A stretch of 64,000 nucleotides of DNA from Rhizobium indicum. Its GTDB lineage: Bacteria; Pseudomonadota; Alphaproteobacteria; Rhizobiales; Rhizobiaceae. Position 1 is the stretch's first letter, and every line of letters begins with the position of its first letter. A program made the translations under genes and the position numbers. This document shows positions 16,895-25,713 of the stretch, piece after piece. The notes under the pieces are model-generated. The model was given only the letters and a program-made list of their open reading frames with translations, made no database searches and was not told the DNA's origin. The stretch is from NCBI RefSeq assembly GCF_005862305.2, contig NZ_CP054021.1, positions 620,001 through 684,000 of the forward strand. The letters run 5' to 3'.

Positions 16895-17074
16895 CTAATA
16901 GCTGCACGAACGGCCCTCGCGGGGGCGGAAGCCATCGGCGCAGGCCGGGTTCATCGAATCTCCCGGCTGATATCCCGATGCCGAGCCATATGAATTCGGC
17001 GGCGTCGAGCAGGCCGAGGTCATGGCGGCAAGACTGATTGCTCCGGCTGCTACAAATGCCCGAAATGTCTTCAT
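16895..17074 (-). CDS. Small putative lipoprotein
   Basis: ATG at 17074 (MKTFRAFVAAGAISL) has GGGAGA upstream and gives a 59-residue protein. An export signal with an atypical lipobox (AAMTSAC, Cys22) precedes a Ser/Gly/Pro-rich mature peptide that includes two further Cys (NPACADGF, GRSCSY), possibly a disulfide. Lipobox position -3 is Thr rather than Leu, so lipidation is uncertain. Divergent from the stress-promoter gene pair downstream. Similar tiny lipoproteins are common in Rhizobium. Function unknown. Confidence 0.6.
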   Translation of the reverse strand: MKTFRAFVAAGAISLAAMTSACSTPPNSYGSASGYQPGDSMNPACADGFRPREGRSCSY

Positions 17075-17251
17075 CGATGCTTCTCCCATTTACGCTGCGA
17101 CCGAGTGATGAGAGCCTCTCCTCTCTCCTCGCAGATCACATTCGCTTCAAGATATAGGCGCGCTCTTTGGCTGGCGTTAGCTCCGAGCGCGCAAGATTTT
17201 TATCGATCTCGATCAGCTCCGCATGAAGATCGTCGATGACCAAGCCGGCCG

Positions 17252-17276
17252 GGAACAAAGACCTTGGTTCAAAGTT
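17252..17276 (+). promoter_or_regulatory. EcfG/RpoE2-like promoter
   Basis: GGAAC (17252-17256), 18 nt, then TT (17275-17276). It sits 46 bp before the mini-protein at 17323 and could drive both it and the membrane protein at 17410. Confidence 0.55.
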
Positions 17277-17322
17277 GAGTGGCATCAACCACGTAACGTC
17301 AGTTTCTGACAGGAGGTCTTTC

Positions 17323-17400
17323 ATGGGTCGCGGTATTCTTCTTTGGCTGCTTGGTGTTCCACTGCCGATCATCATCCTTCTCGCCCTGTTTATGCGATAG
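17323..17400 (+). CDS. Membrane mini-protein, 25 residues
   Basis: Open frame MGRGILLWLLGVPLPIIILL then ALFMR, stop TAG at 17398-17400. A consensus AGGAGG site is seven bases before the ATG. The whole chain is hydrophobic with a basic residue at each end, so it probably forms one transmembrane helix kinked at the two prolines. It starts 46 bp after a stress-type promoter and ends 9 bp before the next gene, so both should be co-transcribed. I recall near-identical peptides in many Rhizobiales, often missed in annotation. Function unknown. Confidence 0.7.
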   Translation: MGRGILLWLLGVPLPIIILLALFMR

Positions 17401-17409
17401 GAACAGATC

Positions 17410-18306
17410 ATGTCGGTTTCAATGACAGGTTCCGGAGAGATTGCTACTCCGGTCGAATCTTCCAAATCCGCCATGTCATGGGGGCCTATCTTCGGAGGGG
17501 CTGCTGCTGCCATCGGAGTGACCCTCATTCTTTTGCTGCTGGGATCCGGGGTTGGCTTGACGATGGTGTCGCCCTGGTCGGGGCAAAGTAGTTCGCTCGG
17601 CACGGTCGGGGTGACGGCGGCGATCTGGCTCGTCGTCGTCCAATGGCTCTCCTCCGGACTCGGAGGCTATATCACCGGCCGGCTGCGCACGAAGTGGGCG
17701 GCCGTCCACACCGACGAGGTGTTCTTCCGCGACACCGCGCATGGCTTTATCAGCTGGGCGCTGGCGACGATTTTCGTCGCCGGATTTCTCGCCTCGTCGC
17801 TGACCTCGCTTGCCGGTGCGGGCGCACAAGCCGTCGGTTCGGCCGCCACCGCCGCAGGTACGGCGGCGTCATCGACGGCATCGGCCGCGGATCTGCCTAC
17901 CGCCTATTTTACCGACGCTTTGCTGCGTCCTGAACAGGCCCGTGCAGGCGCAACAACCGACGATGCAGCTGCAACGGCTGAGGTCTCCCGCATCCTCCTC
18001 AACGGTGCGGCCGCCGGCCAGATTCCGGATGACGACAAGGCCTATCTTGGCACCATCGTCTCTGCTCGCACCGGTCTTTCCGAGGCCGATGCACGCACCC
18101 GCGTCGACACTGTGCTGAAGCGCATCGACGACGCGAAGGTCGCCACCCAGAAAGCCGCCGATGAAGCACGCAAGGCTGCCTCGACGACAGCATTGCTCGG
18201 CGCGTTGTCACTTCTGATCGGGGCTTTCATCGCTGCCGCCGCCGCGGCGTTTGGTGGGTCGCAACGCGACGAAGAGGAAGATCTCATCGTTACCTCTAGA
18301 ACCTGA
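17410..18306 (+). CDS. Membrane protein (PhnA-like naming in databases)
   Basis: A 298-residue protein with about four hydrophobic spans: residues about 27-50 (GGAAAAIGVTLILLLLGSGV), 64-88 (GVTAAIWLVVVQWLSSGLGG), 112-137 (AHGFISWALATIFVAGFLAS) and 258-277 (TALLGALSLLIGAFIAAAAA). Between the third and fourth spans is an about 110-residue Ala/Thr-rich soluble region with repeated DDA/KAADEARKA helices. The tail is acidic (DEEEDLIV). Rhizobial homologues are often labelled PhnA-like, which I think is a historical mislabel since nothing here resembles phosphonate enzymes. Co-transcribed with the 25-residue peptide and upstream of katE. Confidence 0.72.
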   Translation: MSVSMTGSGEIATPVESSKSAMSWGPIFGGAAAAIGVTLILLLLGSGVGLTMVSPWSGQSSSLGTVGVTAAIWLVVVQWLSSGLGGYITGRLRTKWAAVHTDEVFFRDTAHGFISWALATIFVAGFLASSLTSLAGAGAQAVGSAATAAGTAASSTASAADLPTAYFTDALLRPEQARAGATTDDAAATAEVSRILLNGAAAGQIPDDDKAYLGTIVSARTGLSEADARTRVDTVLKRIDDAKVATQKAADEARKAASTTALLGALSLLIGAFIAAAAAAFGGSQRDEEEDLIVTSRT

Positions 18307-18319
18307 GAACGGATGAACG

Positions 18320-18356
18320 GGGACGCGGTGTCGAAAGGCCCCGCGTCCCATTTTTA
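18320..18356 (+). terminator. Rho-independent terminator
   Basis: Perfect 9-bp arms GGGACGCGG (18320-18328) and CCGCGTCCC (18341-18349) followed by ATTTTTAT. It ends the membrane-protein transcript before katE, so katE has its own promoter. Confidence 0.85.
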
Positions 18357-18439
18357 TATGGGGTCCGGCCGCGTGTCGTTGGTTATCGGCCGCCGTGAAG
18401 CGGCTTCTCTCCTCAGCGGTGGTTTATTTCGCATCGAGC

Positions 18440-18464
18440 GGAACATGTGGCCGTTGTGGAGCTT
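18440..18464 (+). promoter_or_regulatory. EcfG/RpoE2-like promoter of katE
   Basis: GGAAC (18440-18444), 18 nt, TT (18463-18464), 32 bp before the katE start. The very short remaining leader contains the ribosome binding site. Sinorhizobium HPII-type catalase is, as I recall, an RpoE2 target, which agrees. Confidence 0.5.
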
Positions 18465-18496
18465 CGGTTAGGTAAAACCCTTTCCGGAGAATATAG

Positions 18497-20614
18497 ATGG
18501 CCAAGAACACATCCAAAACCTCGCCCTCCGACAATGCAACGGTCCACGATCAGAAGCTGCACCGCGGTGCAGGTGGTGAGCTTCATCAATTTGCCGAAGA
18601 CGGGATGCCGGTGCTGACTACAGCGCAAGGCGGCCCCGTTTCCGACGATCAGAATACGCTTCGCATCGGCGCGCGCGGCCCTGCCCTCATCGATGACTTC
18701 CATTTCCGCGAGAAAATCTTTCATTTCGATCACGAGCGCATCCCGGAGCGGGTCGTGCATGCGCGCGGTTACGGCGCCCACGGTTACTTCGAAACATATG
18801 AATCGCTGGCCGCCTATACCCGAGCCGATCTTTTCCAACGGCCCGGCGAAAAGACGCCAGCCTTCGTCCGGTTTTCGACCGTTGCCGGCAGCAAGGGTTC
18901 CTTCGATCTGGCGCGCGACGTGCGCGGTTTTGCAGTGAAGATCTATACGCAGCAGGGGAATTGGGATCTCGTCGGCAATAATATCCCAGTCTTCTTCATT
19001 CAGGATGCGATCAAGTTTCCCGACGTCATCCATTCGGTAAAGCCGGAGCCCGACAGGCAATTTCCGCAGGCGCAGTCGGCGCATGACAATTTCTGGGATT
19101 TCATCACCCTTACGCCTGAAAGCATGCACATGGTCATGTGGGTGATGTCGGACCGCGCCATTCCGCGATCGTTCCGTTTCATGGAGGGTTTTGGCGTTCA
19201 TACCTTCCGCTTCGTCAATGCAGCGGATGAATCGACCTTCGTCAAATTCCACTGGAAACCGAAGCTCGGCCTGCAGTCTGTCGCCTGGAACGAGGCAGTC
19301 AAGATCAATGGTGCGGATCCGGATTTCCATCGCCGCGACCTCTGGCAGTCGATCCAGTCGGGAAACTTTCCGGAATGGGAGCTTTGTGTACAGCTTTTCG
19401 ATCAGAACTTCGCCGACACGTTCGACTTCGACATCCTCGATCCGACGAAGATCATTCCCGAGGAGATTCTTCCGGTCAAACCGATCGGCCGTCTTGTCCT
19501 CGACCGAATGCCCGACAACTTTTTTGCTGAGACCGAGCAGGTCGCCTTCATGACGCAGAACGTTCCCCCTGGCATCGACTTCAGCAACGATCCGCTGTTG
19601 CAGGGACGCAACTTCTCTTATCTCGACACGCAGCTGAAACGTCTGGGCGGCCCGAATTTCACCCATCTGCCGATCAACGCGCCGAAGTGTCCCTTCCACA
19701 ATTTCCAGCAGGATGGCCATATGGCGATGCGCAATCCTGTCGGGCGGGTTAATTATCAGCCGAATTCCTGGAATCAGGGGCCCCGGGAATCGCCGGTTCA
19801 GGGCTATCGCCACTTCCCCGCCGAAGAAAAGGGTACCAAGGTTCGGCTGCGGCCGGAAAGTTTTGCCGATCATTACAGCCAGGCCCGACAATTCTACATC
19901 AGCCAGACTCCGCCGGAGCAACGCCATATCGCCGCGGCGCTGATCTTCGAACTGAGCAAGGTCGAAACGCCGGTCATTCGTGAGCGTATGGTCTCGCATC
20001 TCTTGAACATTGATGAGACGCTGGCCAGCAAAGTCGGCCACGCCCTCGGCTTCAAATCGATGCCGAAGCCTGCCGATGCCGCTATGCCGACGCGGCAGGA
20101 TCTCGAGCCGTCGCCGGCGCTCAGCATCATAGAGCGCGGTCCGAAGCGGTTCGAAGGACGCAAGCTCGGCATTCTTGTCAGCGATGGCACCGATGCCGCT
20201 ATCTTCAAGACGCTGCTTGCCGAGATCACCGAGCAGAAGGCAACATTCGAAGTGATCGCGCCAAAGATCGGCGGCGTGACGCTCTCGGACGGCAATTGGA
20301 TCGAGGCGCATCAGATGATCGACGGCGGACCTTCGGTGCTTTACGACGCCGTCGCCCTCCTCCCCTCGACCGAGGGAACCGGCGATCTGCTGAAGGAGGC
20401 CACGGCCCGCGATTTCGTGGCGGATGCCTTCGTGCACTGCAAGTTCATCGGCTATGTGGAAACAGCGCTACCGCTCATGCAGAAGGCCGGAATTGCCGAT
20501 TCACTGGATGAGGGCGTTATGGCGCTCGGAGCGGCGAAGGACGTCAGCGCCTTTATCAAGGCGCTTGGCAAACTGCGGGTCTGGGGTCGGGAGCCATCGG
20601 TCAAATTGAATTGA
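18497..20614 (+). CDS. katE: Large-subunit catalase HPII
   Basis: Monofunctional haem catalase (2 H2O2 to O2 and water), 705 residues, the clade-2 large-subunit type. The N-terminal 60 residues are a typical polar extension. The catalytic site is [15 protein letters not shown] (about 77-91) with His88, and Asn161 in [14 protein letters not shown]. The haem-binding tyrosine lies in [13 protein letters not shown]. The C-terminal about 150 residues ([20 protein letters not shown] onward, with [17 protein letters not shown]) form the DJ-1/PfpI-like flavodoxin domain that marks this clade. ATG at 18497 follows TCCGGAGAATATAG. An EcfG-type promoter and a strong terminator frame it as a single-gene unit for stationary-phase or general stress. 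Confidence 0.95.
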   Translation: MAKNTSKTSPSDNATVHDQKLHRGAGGELHQFAEDGMPVLTTAQGGPVSDDQNTLRIGARGPALIDDFHFREKIFHFDHERIPERVVHARGYGAHGYFETYESLAAYTRADLFQRPGEKTPAFVRFSTVAGSKGSFDLARDVRGFAVKIYTQQGNWDLVGNNIPVFFIQDAIKFPDVIHSVKPEPDRQFPQAQSAHDNFWDFITLTPESMHMVMWVMSDRAIPRSFRFMEGFGVHTFRFVNAADESTFVKFHWKPKLGLQSVAWNEAVKINGADPDFHRRDLWQSIQSGNFPEWELCVQLFDQNFADTFDFDILDPTKIIPEEILPVKPIGRLVLDRMPDNFFAETEQVAFMTQNVPPGIDFSNDPLLQGRNFSYLDTQLKRLGGPNFTHLPINAPKCPFHNFQQDGHMAMRNPVGRVNYQPNSWNQGPRESPVQGYRHFPAEEKGTKVRLRPESFADHYSQARQFYISQTPPEQRHIAAALIFELSKVETPVIRERMVSHLLNIDETLASKVGHALGFKSMPKPADAAMPTRQDLEPSPALSIIERGPKRFEGRKLGILVSDGTDAAIFKTLLAEITEQKATFEVIAPKIGGVTLSDGNWIEAHQMIDGGPSVLYDAVALLPSTEGTGDLLKEATARDFVADAFVHCKFIGYVETALPLMQKAGIADSLDEGVMALGAAKDVSAFIKALGKLRVWGREPSVKLN

Positions 20615-20657
20615 CCGTCTCGTCGTCATAACGGCACGAGAATGGCTAGTCGTCGGA

Positions 20658-20685
20658 ATAAAACCCGCGGAAACGCGGGTTTTAT
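20658..20685 (+). terminator. Rho-independent terminator of katE
   Basis: Perfect 12-bp arms ATAAAACCCGCG / CGCGGGTTTTAT with a GAAA tetraloop. It is symmetric enough to work in both directions. Confidence 0.9.
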
Positions 20686-20993
20686 GTCGTTTGCGGCGCG
20701 CAATTTGTTGAGCTGAGGTGGTGGAAGCTTCTCCATCTCCAGTTTTACGCGCGGTGGAGAGCCGTATGCGCTGGCGCTTTCGACAGATCTCGGACTTCGC
20801 CATCCTATCGCGTCGGCATCTTTCTTCTCAGCCGCAATCCAGTGGTTTCCTGCCTTGCTCGATCGGATCAATTCGGCGACGCCGCTCCGTTTGCACCATC
20901 GAAAAACATTGTGCACTGCAGCAACCTTTTCGTAGACTGACGCGTTTAGTTCAGCATCACCGCCATCCCGGCTGCTGATTGGCGGAGACTTTC
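20686..20993. other. 308-bp stretch between katE terminator and esterase gene
   Basis: No gene or repeat recognised. A minus-strand frame of 96 codons spans most of it and part of the terminator, without a ribosome binding site. The esterase promoter should lie here. Confidence 0.4.
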
Positions 20994-22085
20994 ATGAGAT
21001 CTATGTCAGACACGCTCGCACGCCTTGCTGCGCTGCGAGGAACCCTTCGCGCCCAACCTACGCAGAACAACCCCGACCTCGTCGCCTTGGATGCGTTTGG
21101 CTCAAACCCGGGCGCCTTAGGGGGCTACACCTATTTGCCGTCGAAGCGCGGGAAAAACATGGCCCTGGTCGTCGTCCTGCACGGCTGCACCCAGACTGCC
21201 GCCGGGTACGATATCGGGTCCGGTTGGTCGCGATTGGCCGAGGACTACGGCTTCGCGCTGCTGTTTCCCGAGCAACGAAGGGCAAACAACCCAAACCTAT
21301 GCTTCAATTGGTTTAACCCGGAGGACATCCGCCGGGATCACGGCGAGGTCTTTTCCATTCGCCAGATGATCGCAAAGATCGTTGCGGAACACGGTATCGA
21401 CGGCAGGCGCGTGTTCGTGACCGGGCTTTCGGCGGGCGGCGCCATGGCCGCCGCCATGCTCGCCACCTATCCCGACGTTTTTGCGGGCGGCGCGATCATC
21501 GCGGGCCTACCATATGCAAGTGCCGCAAGCATTCCCGAGGCGTTTGACCGAATGCGCGGTCACGGCAGCCCGACTGCCAAAGAGCTTGAACTGCGATTGA
21601 GAAACGCTTCAGGGCACAAAGGCCCGTGGCCGACACTATTACTGTGGCAGGGGAGCGCAGACAGAACCGTCGTGCCATCCAATGCGAATGCGATCGTGGA
21701 GCAATGGAGAAATATCCACGGCGTTGACGCATCGCCGGGGCGCGTCGAAGATATCGGACGACACCAGCGAAAGGTCTGGACCGATGCTCACGGTGTCGAA
21801 GTAATCGAGCTCTATACGATTGCCGGGATGGATCACGGCACGCCGCTCGATGTCGGCACCGGATACGGGGCAAGCGGCCCCTTCATGCTTGAGGTCGGAA
21901 TTTCATCGACCGTCGAAACTGCCAGGTCCTGGGGTCTGGTCCCCTCATTTGAAAAACGGCTCGACGCAAAACCCTCTGCTGCGCAACCGGAAAACGCTGC
22001 AGATCGATTCGGCACAGGTAACGATCGTGGCGGTATCCAGAAGGTCATTGAAGATGCCCTCCGGTCCGCTGGGCTGATGAAGTAG
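20994..22085 (+). CDS. PHB depolymerase-family esterase
   Basis: An alpha/beta hydrolase of 363 residues (start ATG 20994, with GGAG eight bases upstream; a TTG at 20979 is less likely). It has the extracellular PHB depolymerase/LpqC-like family features: oxyanion strand VVLHGCTQTAAGYD (about 60-74), LLFPEQRRANNPNLCFNWFN, and the lipase box GLSAGGAMA (about residues 145-153) with nucleophile Ser. Candidate Asp and His lie in WQGSADRTV and GMDHGTP. No Sec signal peptide is visible, so it may act in the cytoplasm or be exported another way. Likely substrates are short polyesters or aromatic/feruloyl esters; the family does not decide between them. Single gene. Confidence 0.85.
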   Translation: MRSMSDTLARLAALRGTLRAQPTQNNPDLVALDAFGSNPGALGGYTYLPSKRGKNMALVVVLHGCTQTAAGYDIGSGWSRLAEDYGFALLFPEQRRANNPNLCFNWFNPEDIRRDHGEVFSIRQMIAKIVAEHGIDGRRVFVTGLSAGGAMAAAMLATYPDVFAGGAIIAGLPYASAASIPEAFDRMRGHGSPTAKELELRLRNASGHKGPWPTLLLWQGSADRTVVPSNANAIVEQWRNIHGVDASPGRVEDIGRHQRKVWTDAHGVEVIELYTIAGMDHGTPLDVGTGYGASGPFMLEVGISSTVETARSWGLVPSFEKRLDAKPSAAQPENAADRFGTGNDRGGIQKVIEDALRSAGLMK

Positions 22086-22171
22086 TCATGTCGCTAATTA
22101 AAGTGGAGATTTGTAGACAAGAATAAATACGCGGAATAGGAATGGCGCTCATCGTCATACGGGGAGACACC

Positions 22172-23275
22172 ATGGTTCCGCTTTCGCTTTTTATCACAAC
22201 TGCTTTGCGCCGCCGCATGGCGGCCGCACTTGCCGCCGTGCTGTTTGCACCGGCAGCTTTTGCCGAAGAGATCGTCTTCAAGGATCAGGGGAACCGCGAG
22301 GTGCGGCTGGCAAAGGCTGCCGAACGTGTCGTCTCGATCGTCATCCCAATGGCTTCCACCGTCATCGCGCTGGATGGCAGCACCCGGAAGCTCATTGGCA
22401 TGAACCCGACGGCAAAGAGCGCCGTGGTCGAAGGGATTCTCGGAAAGATCTTCCCCGAGGCGAAGGATATTCCGTCGGACGTGACCGCGCCGAATTTCGT
22501 GCCGAATGTCGAGGCGCTCACCGCCGCCAATCCCGATCTCGTCATTCAGTGGGGTGATCGCGGCGCCGACATCGTCGCGCCCATCACCAATGCCGGGCTC
22601 ACCACGATGCTGATCCTTTACGGCACGGAAGAGCTGACCCGCGATTATATGACCATGGCCGCGAAGGCGATCGGCAAGCCGGAGCGGATCGGCGAACTGG
22701 TGGAATGGCGCGATCGCGTCCAGAAGGATATCCAGGCCAAGGCGACAGCGATCCCCGACGACAAGAAGCCGAGCGTTCTCTACCTCGGCCGCGCGCTCTC
22801 CGATATCAGCGCCTCCGGCACGAAGAGCAATTACAATGCCTGGTCCATCCAGCTTGCAGGCGGCAGGAACGCCTCGGAAGAACTCAACGGCACAGTCTCG
22901 GTGAACAAGGAACAGATCGCAGCGTGGAACCCCGACGTCATCTTCCTCAATGCTTTCGAGGCGAAGCTGAACGTCGACTGGGTCTATAACGATCCGATCC
23001 TGTCTCTCACCAATGCCGCCAAATCCAAGCGGGTCTACAAGATGCCGCTCGGCGGCTATCGCTGGGATCCGCCGAGCCAGGAATCGCCGTTGTCCTGGAT
23101 GTGGACGGCCAACCTGCTCCATCCCGAGGTCTTCAAATACGACCTGCGGACGGAAATGAAGACGGCCTACAAGACCCTTTACAACTACGACCTGGCCGAT
23201 AGCGATATCGACAATATCCTTTGGCTGAAGGAACAGGGCGCCGCCGCCGACTACGCTCAGTTCGAGGCAAAGTGA
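22172..23275 (+). CDS. FecB-type metal-chelate substrate-binding protein
   Basis: Periplasmic binding protein of the iron-siderophore/B12/molybdate family (PF01497 type), 367 residues. ATG at 22172 is preferred because CGGGGAGACACC precedes it. A signal peptide covers residues 1-31 (RRRMAAALAAVLFAPAAFAEE). The fold signature is VRLAKAAERVVSIVIPMAST, then NVEALTAANPDLVIQWGD, with the long connecting helix in the middle. The C-terminal stretch YRWDPPSQESPLSWMWTANL is characteristic of this branch. It is first in a six-gene operon with the permease and ATPase directly behind (4-bp gap, then overlaps). Ligand unknown; I would not assume ferric siderophore. Confidence 0.85.
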   Translation: MVPLSLFITTALRRRMAAALAAVLFAPAAFAEEIVFKDQGNREVRLAKAAERVVSIVIPMASTVIALDGSTRKLIGMNPTAKSAVVEGILGKIFPEAKDIPSDVTAPNFVPNVEALTAANPDLVIQWGDRGADIVAPITNAGLTTMLILYGTEELTRDYMTMAAKAIGKPERIGELVEWRDRVQKDIQAKATAIPDDKKPSVLYLGRALSDISASGTKSNYNAWSIQLAGGRNASEELNGTVSVNKEQIAAWNPDVIFLNAFEAKLNVDWVYNDPILSLTNAAKSKRVYKMPLGGYRWDPPSQESPLSWMWTANLLHPEVFKYDLRTEMKTAYKTLYNYDLADSDIDNILWLKEQGAAADYAQFEAK

Positions 23276-23279
23276 CATC

Positions 23280-24344
23280 ATGGCGCCGATGACGCATGAG
23301 GAGATGGCGCCGGCGGCCCGCCGGATTCACCTCGCGAGGCAGACACTGGTCTTCACTTTGCTGCTGGCACTGCTGGTGGTCGCCTTCACCGTCAGCCTCT
23401 GCGTCGGACGGTTCTCGGTGCCGGCTGGACGCGCATTGGAACTGATCTGGCAGGGGATCAGCGATCCGTCGCGGGAGCTTGCCGGGATCGACGAACGTAT
23501 CGTGCTGCTGGTGCGTGCGCCGCGCGTCGTGCTTGCTGCACTTGCCGGCGCTGGCCTCGCCATCTCCGGCGCCGGCCTTCAGGGCGTGTTTCGAAATCCG
23601 CTGGTTTCGCCAGACATATTGGGCATTTCCCAGGGTGCGGCCTTCGGCGGCGCGCTGGCGATCATGCTCGGCATCTGGGGATTTCCGCTGATCGCCATGG
23701 TGTTCCTCTGCGGCATGGCGGCCGTCATCCTGGTGGGGCTGCTGTCGCGCATCAACGGCCGCTCCGAAACGGTAACCGTGATCCTGTCGGGGCTGGTCAT
23801 CAGCTCGATGTTCTCGGCGGTCGTCTCGCTGCTGCAATTCATCGCCGATCCCAACACGTCGCTTCCCGCCATCGTCTACTGGTTGATGGGATCCTTTGCG
23901 ACAGCCACCTGGGAACGCACGCTGGTGGCGGCACCGGGTCTCATTCTCGGAAGCTGCTTCCTATGGATGCTCCGCTTCCGGCTCAACATCCTGTCGCTCG
24001 ACGAAGCCGAAGCCCGCAGCCTCGGCGCCAATACGATACGCGAGAGATGGCTGGTCTTCTGCCTCATCGCCGTCATTGTCGGCAGCCAGGTCGCAGTCTC
24101 CGGCATCATCGGGTGGATCGGCATCGTCATTCCCCACGCCGCCCGCCTGCTGGTCGGTCATGATCACCGCGCGCTGCTGCCCGCAGCCGCCATACTCGGC
24201 GCAGGATTCATGGTCTGCATCGACACCCTCGCCCGCACGGCAACGGCCGCAGAAATCCCGCTCGGCGTGATCACCGCCCTTGTCGGCGCGCCGATCTTTG
24301 CGGCTCTCCTGCGCCATCACTATCGCGAAAGGACGGGATCATGA
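23280..24344 (+). CDS. FecCD-type ABC permease
   Basis: Inner-membrane permease of the BtuC/FecCD family, 354 residues, about nine to ten hydrophobic spans (first at about residues 22-42, LVFTLLLALLVVAFTVSLCV). Family landmarks: RLPRxxxA-like segment VRAPRVVLAALAGAGLAISG, GLQGVFRNPLVSPDILGISQ GAAFG, and GIIGWIGIVIPHAARLLVGH. A single permease gene is present, so the transporter would use a homodimer. It starts four bases after the binding protein and overlaps the ATPase gene by four bases. Confidence 0.92.
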   Translation: MAPMTHEEMAPAARRIHLARQTLVFTLLLALLVVAFTVSLCVGRFSVPAGRALELIWQGISDPSRELAGIDERIVLLVRAPRVVLAALAGAGLAISGAGLQGVFRNPLVSPDILGISQGAAFGGALAIMLGIWGFPLIAMVFLCGMAAVILVGLLSRINGRSETVTVILSGLVISSMFSAVVSLLQFIADPNTSLPAIVYWLMGSFATATWERTLVAAPGLILGSCFLWMLRFRLNILSLDEAEARSLGANTIRERWLVFCLIAVIVGSQVAVSGIIGWIGIVIPHAARLLVGHDHRALLPAAAILGAGFMVCIDTLARTATAAEIPLGVITALVGAPIFAALLRHHYRERTGS

Positions 24345-25099
24345 TCGGATTGACGGATGCAGTCGTCAGGTTCGGGGTGCGCACCATCCTCGACCGCCTG
24401 ACTTTCTCAGTTCCCGTCGGGCGGTCGCTCGCCATTCTCGGCCCCAACGGACGTGGTAAGACGACCACGCTGAAAGCCATGCTCGGCTTTCAGCGGCTGG
24501 ACGAAGGCAGCCGGGTGGCGCCCGCCATTGTCGGCTACGTCCCGCAGACCGGAAGCAGCAACCAGCGTTACCGCGCCATCGACGTCGCCGTCATGGGGCG
24601 GGCAGCACATCTCGGCCTCTTCGGCCAACCGGGACCTTCCGATTTCGAGATTGCCCATGCCGCGCTTGAACGTGCGGGGGCCACCCGCTTTGCCGATCAT
24701 TTCTTCGACCGGCTTTCCGGCGGCGAACGGCAGCTCGTGCTTCTGGCGCGAGCGCTCGCCACCGGGTCGGAGGCGATCGTCCTCGACGAGCCAGCCGCCG
24801 CCCTCGACCTTCGCAACCAGGAGCGGCTGCTCGACCTGCTCAAAAGCCTGCGCGAACCGCGCGACAAGGCAATCGCCTTCACGACACATGATCCGAACCA
24901 TGCACTTGCCGCCGCCGACGATGCGCTGCTGATGATGCCGGATGGTCAATCGCTGTTCGGTCCGGTCGCGGAGACGATCACGCCGGAACATCTCGAACGG
25001 CTTTACGGGGTACCGATGCGGGTGGTCGAGCTCGTCGGTCCGACAGGCGACGGGCATCGCGCAGTTCTGCCCGCCTTTGCAGGAATTTGCGCCGCATGA
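24341..25099 (+). CDS. FecE-type ABC transporter ATPase
   Basis: ATP-binding subunit, 252 residues. Walker A GPNGRGKTT (about 34-42), Q-loop in GYVPQTGS, signature LSGGERQLV (about 125-133), Walker B AIVLDEPAAALD and the switch His in TTHDPNHAL. The C-terminal part EHLERLYGVPMRVVELVG is typical of FecE/BtuD-type ATPases. The Walker A Gly-Cys of many relatives is Gly-Arg here. The start overlaps the permease stop (ATGA), and its own stop overlaps the next gene, so synthesis is translationally coupled. Confidence 0.93.
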   Translation: MIGLTDAVVRFGVRTILDRLTFSVPVGRSLAILGPNGRGKTTTLKAMLGFQRLDEGSRVAPAIVGYVPQTGSSNQRYRAIDVAVMGRAAHLGLFGQPGPSDFEIAHAALERAGATRFADHFFDRLSGGERQLVLLARALATGSEAIVLDEPAAALDLRNQERLLDLLKSLREPRDKAIAFTTHDPNHALAAADDALLMMPDGQSLFGPVAETITPEHLERLYGVPMRVVELVGPTGDGHRAVLPAFAGICAA

Positions 25100-25713
25100 G
25101 CATCCTTCTGATCCAGTCGCATTATCAAGACCCTTTCAGCATGAACCCGCCGGCTTTCGCCGAGGCGGCCGCGCAGGGCAAGCTGATCACCGTACGCGAG
25201 ATGGAGCTGACCGAGGCGCATTTCGCCGCCGCAAGCGGCCTCATCACCACGACCCATCTCGATCAGATCGGCTTCCTCAGATACGCGCCGGCGGTGGCAT
25301 CCTTCCTCGGCCGAGGCGGCCGGTGGATCTTCAACGGCCACATGCTTCGGCCGATTCTGCCCGAACTCGGCGCCTATATCCCGATGCCGCAGCCGAAAAG
25401 AGCCGACTTCGTGCAGGTCAGGCAATTCGACCATCCTGTTTTTACCGGCATCGACCAGAGGATGCTGGAAACGAACCGCGGCGTCGCCGGTTTCTACGGC
25501 CGCGGACACAATCCAATGCCGCCTGGCGCCGTTGCGATCAATACATTCGGATCGGCTGCCGTTCCCGTCGACTGGATCTGGGCGCGGCCGGCGGGCGGAG
25601 AAATATTGTCGCATGCTGGAAACGAGTTCTGGGGTTGCGGAGACGATCCCGACATCAAAAAGCAACTGGCCGGCCGTGTTATCGCCTGGCTGGCGGGGGA
25701 GCTGAACCGATGA
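25096..25713 (+). CDS. GATase1-like protein of unknown function (first of two)
   Basis: A 205-residue soluble protein starting at ATG 25096, overlapping the ATPase stop by four bases. The fold suggested by sequence is type-1 glutamine-amidotransferase-like (flavodoxin-like): strand SILLIQSHY, helix, LITTTHLDQIGF, FLGRGGRWIFNGHM and the closing GGEILSHAGNEFWGCGDDPD. The catalytic Cys of true GATases is replaced by Asn-Gly-His in the nucleophile position, so it is probably non-catalytic or uses different chemistry. It has no export signal, hence cytoplasmic. Tight coupling to the importer implies it handles the imported ligand. The family has no function I know. Confidence 0.7.
   Translation: MSILLIQSHYQDPFSMNPPAFAEAAAQGKLITVREMELTEAHFAAASGLITTTHLDQIGFLRYAPAVASFLGRGGRWIFNGHMLRPILPELGAYIPMPQPKRADFVQVRQFDHPVFTGIDQRMLETNRGVAGFYGRGHNPMPPGAVAINTFGSAAVPVDWIWARPAGGEILSHAGNEFWGCGDDPDIKKQLAGRVIAWLAGELNR

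Noticed and set aside
18413..20437. 674-codon minus-strand frame opposite katE
   Set aside because: Its sequence is the antisense of an unambiguous catalase; no recognisable motif.
20626..20916. Minus-strand 96-codon frame between katE and the esterase
   Set aside because: No ribosome binding site or recognisable motif, and it overlaps the katE terminator.
22086..22171. Riboswitch or iron/Irr/RirA box before the importer operon
   Set aside because: The gap is too short for a cobalamin or molybdenum riboswitch and no convincing box is visible.
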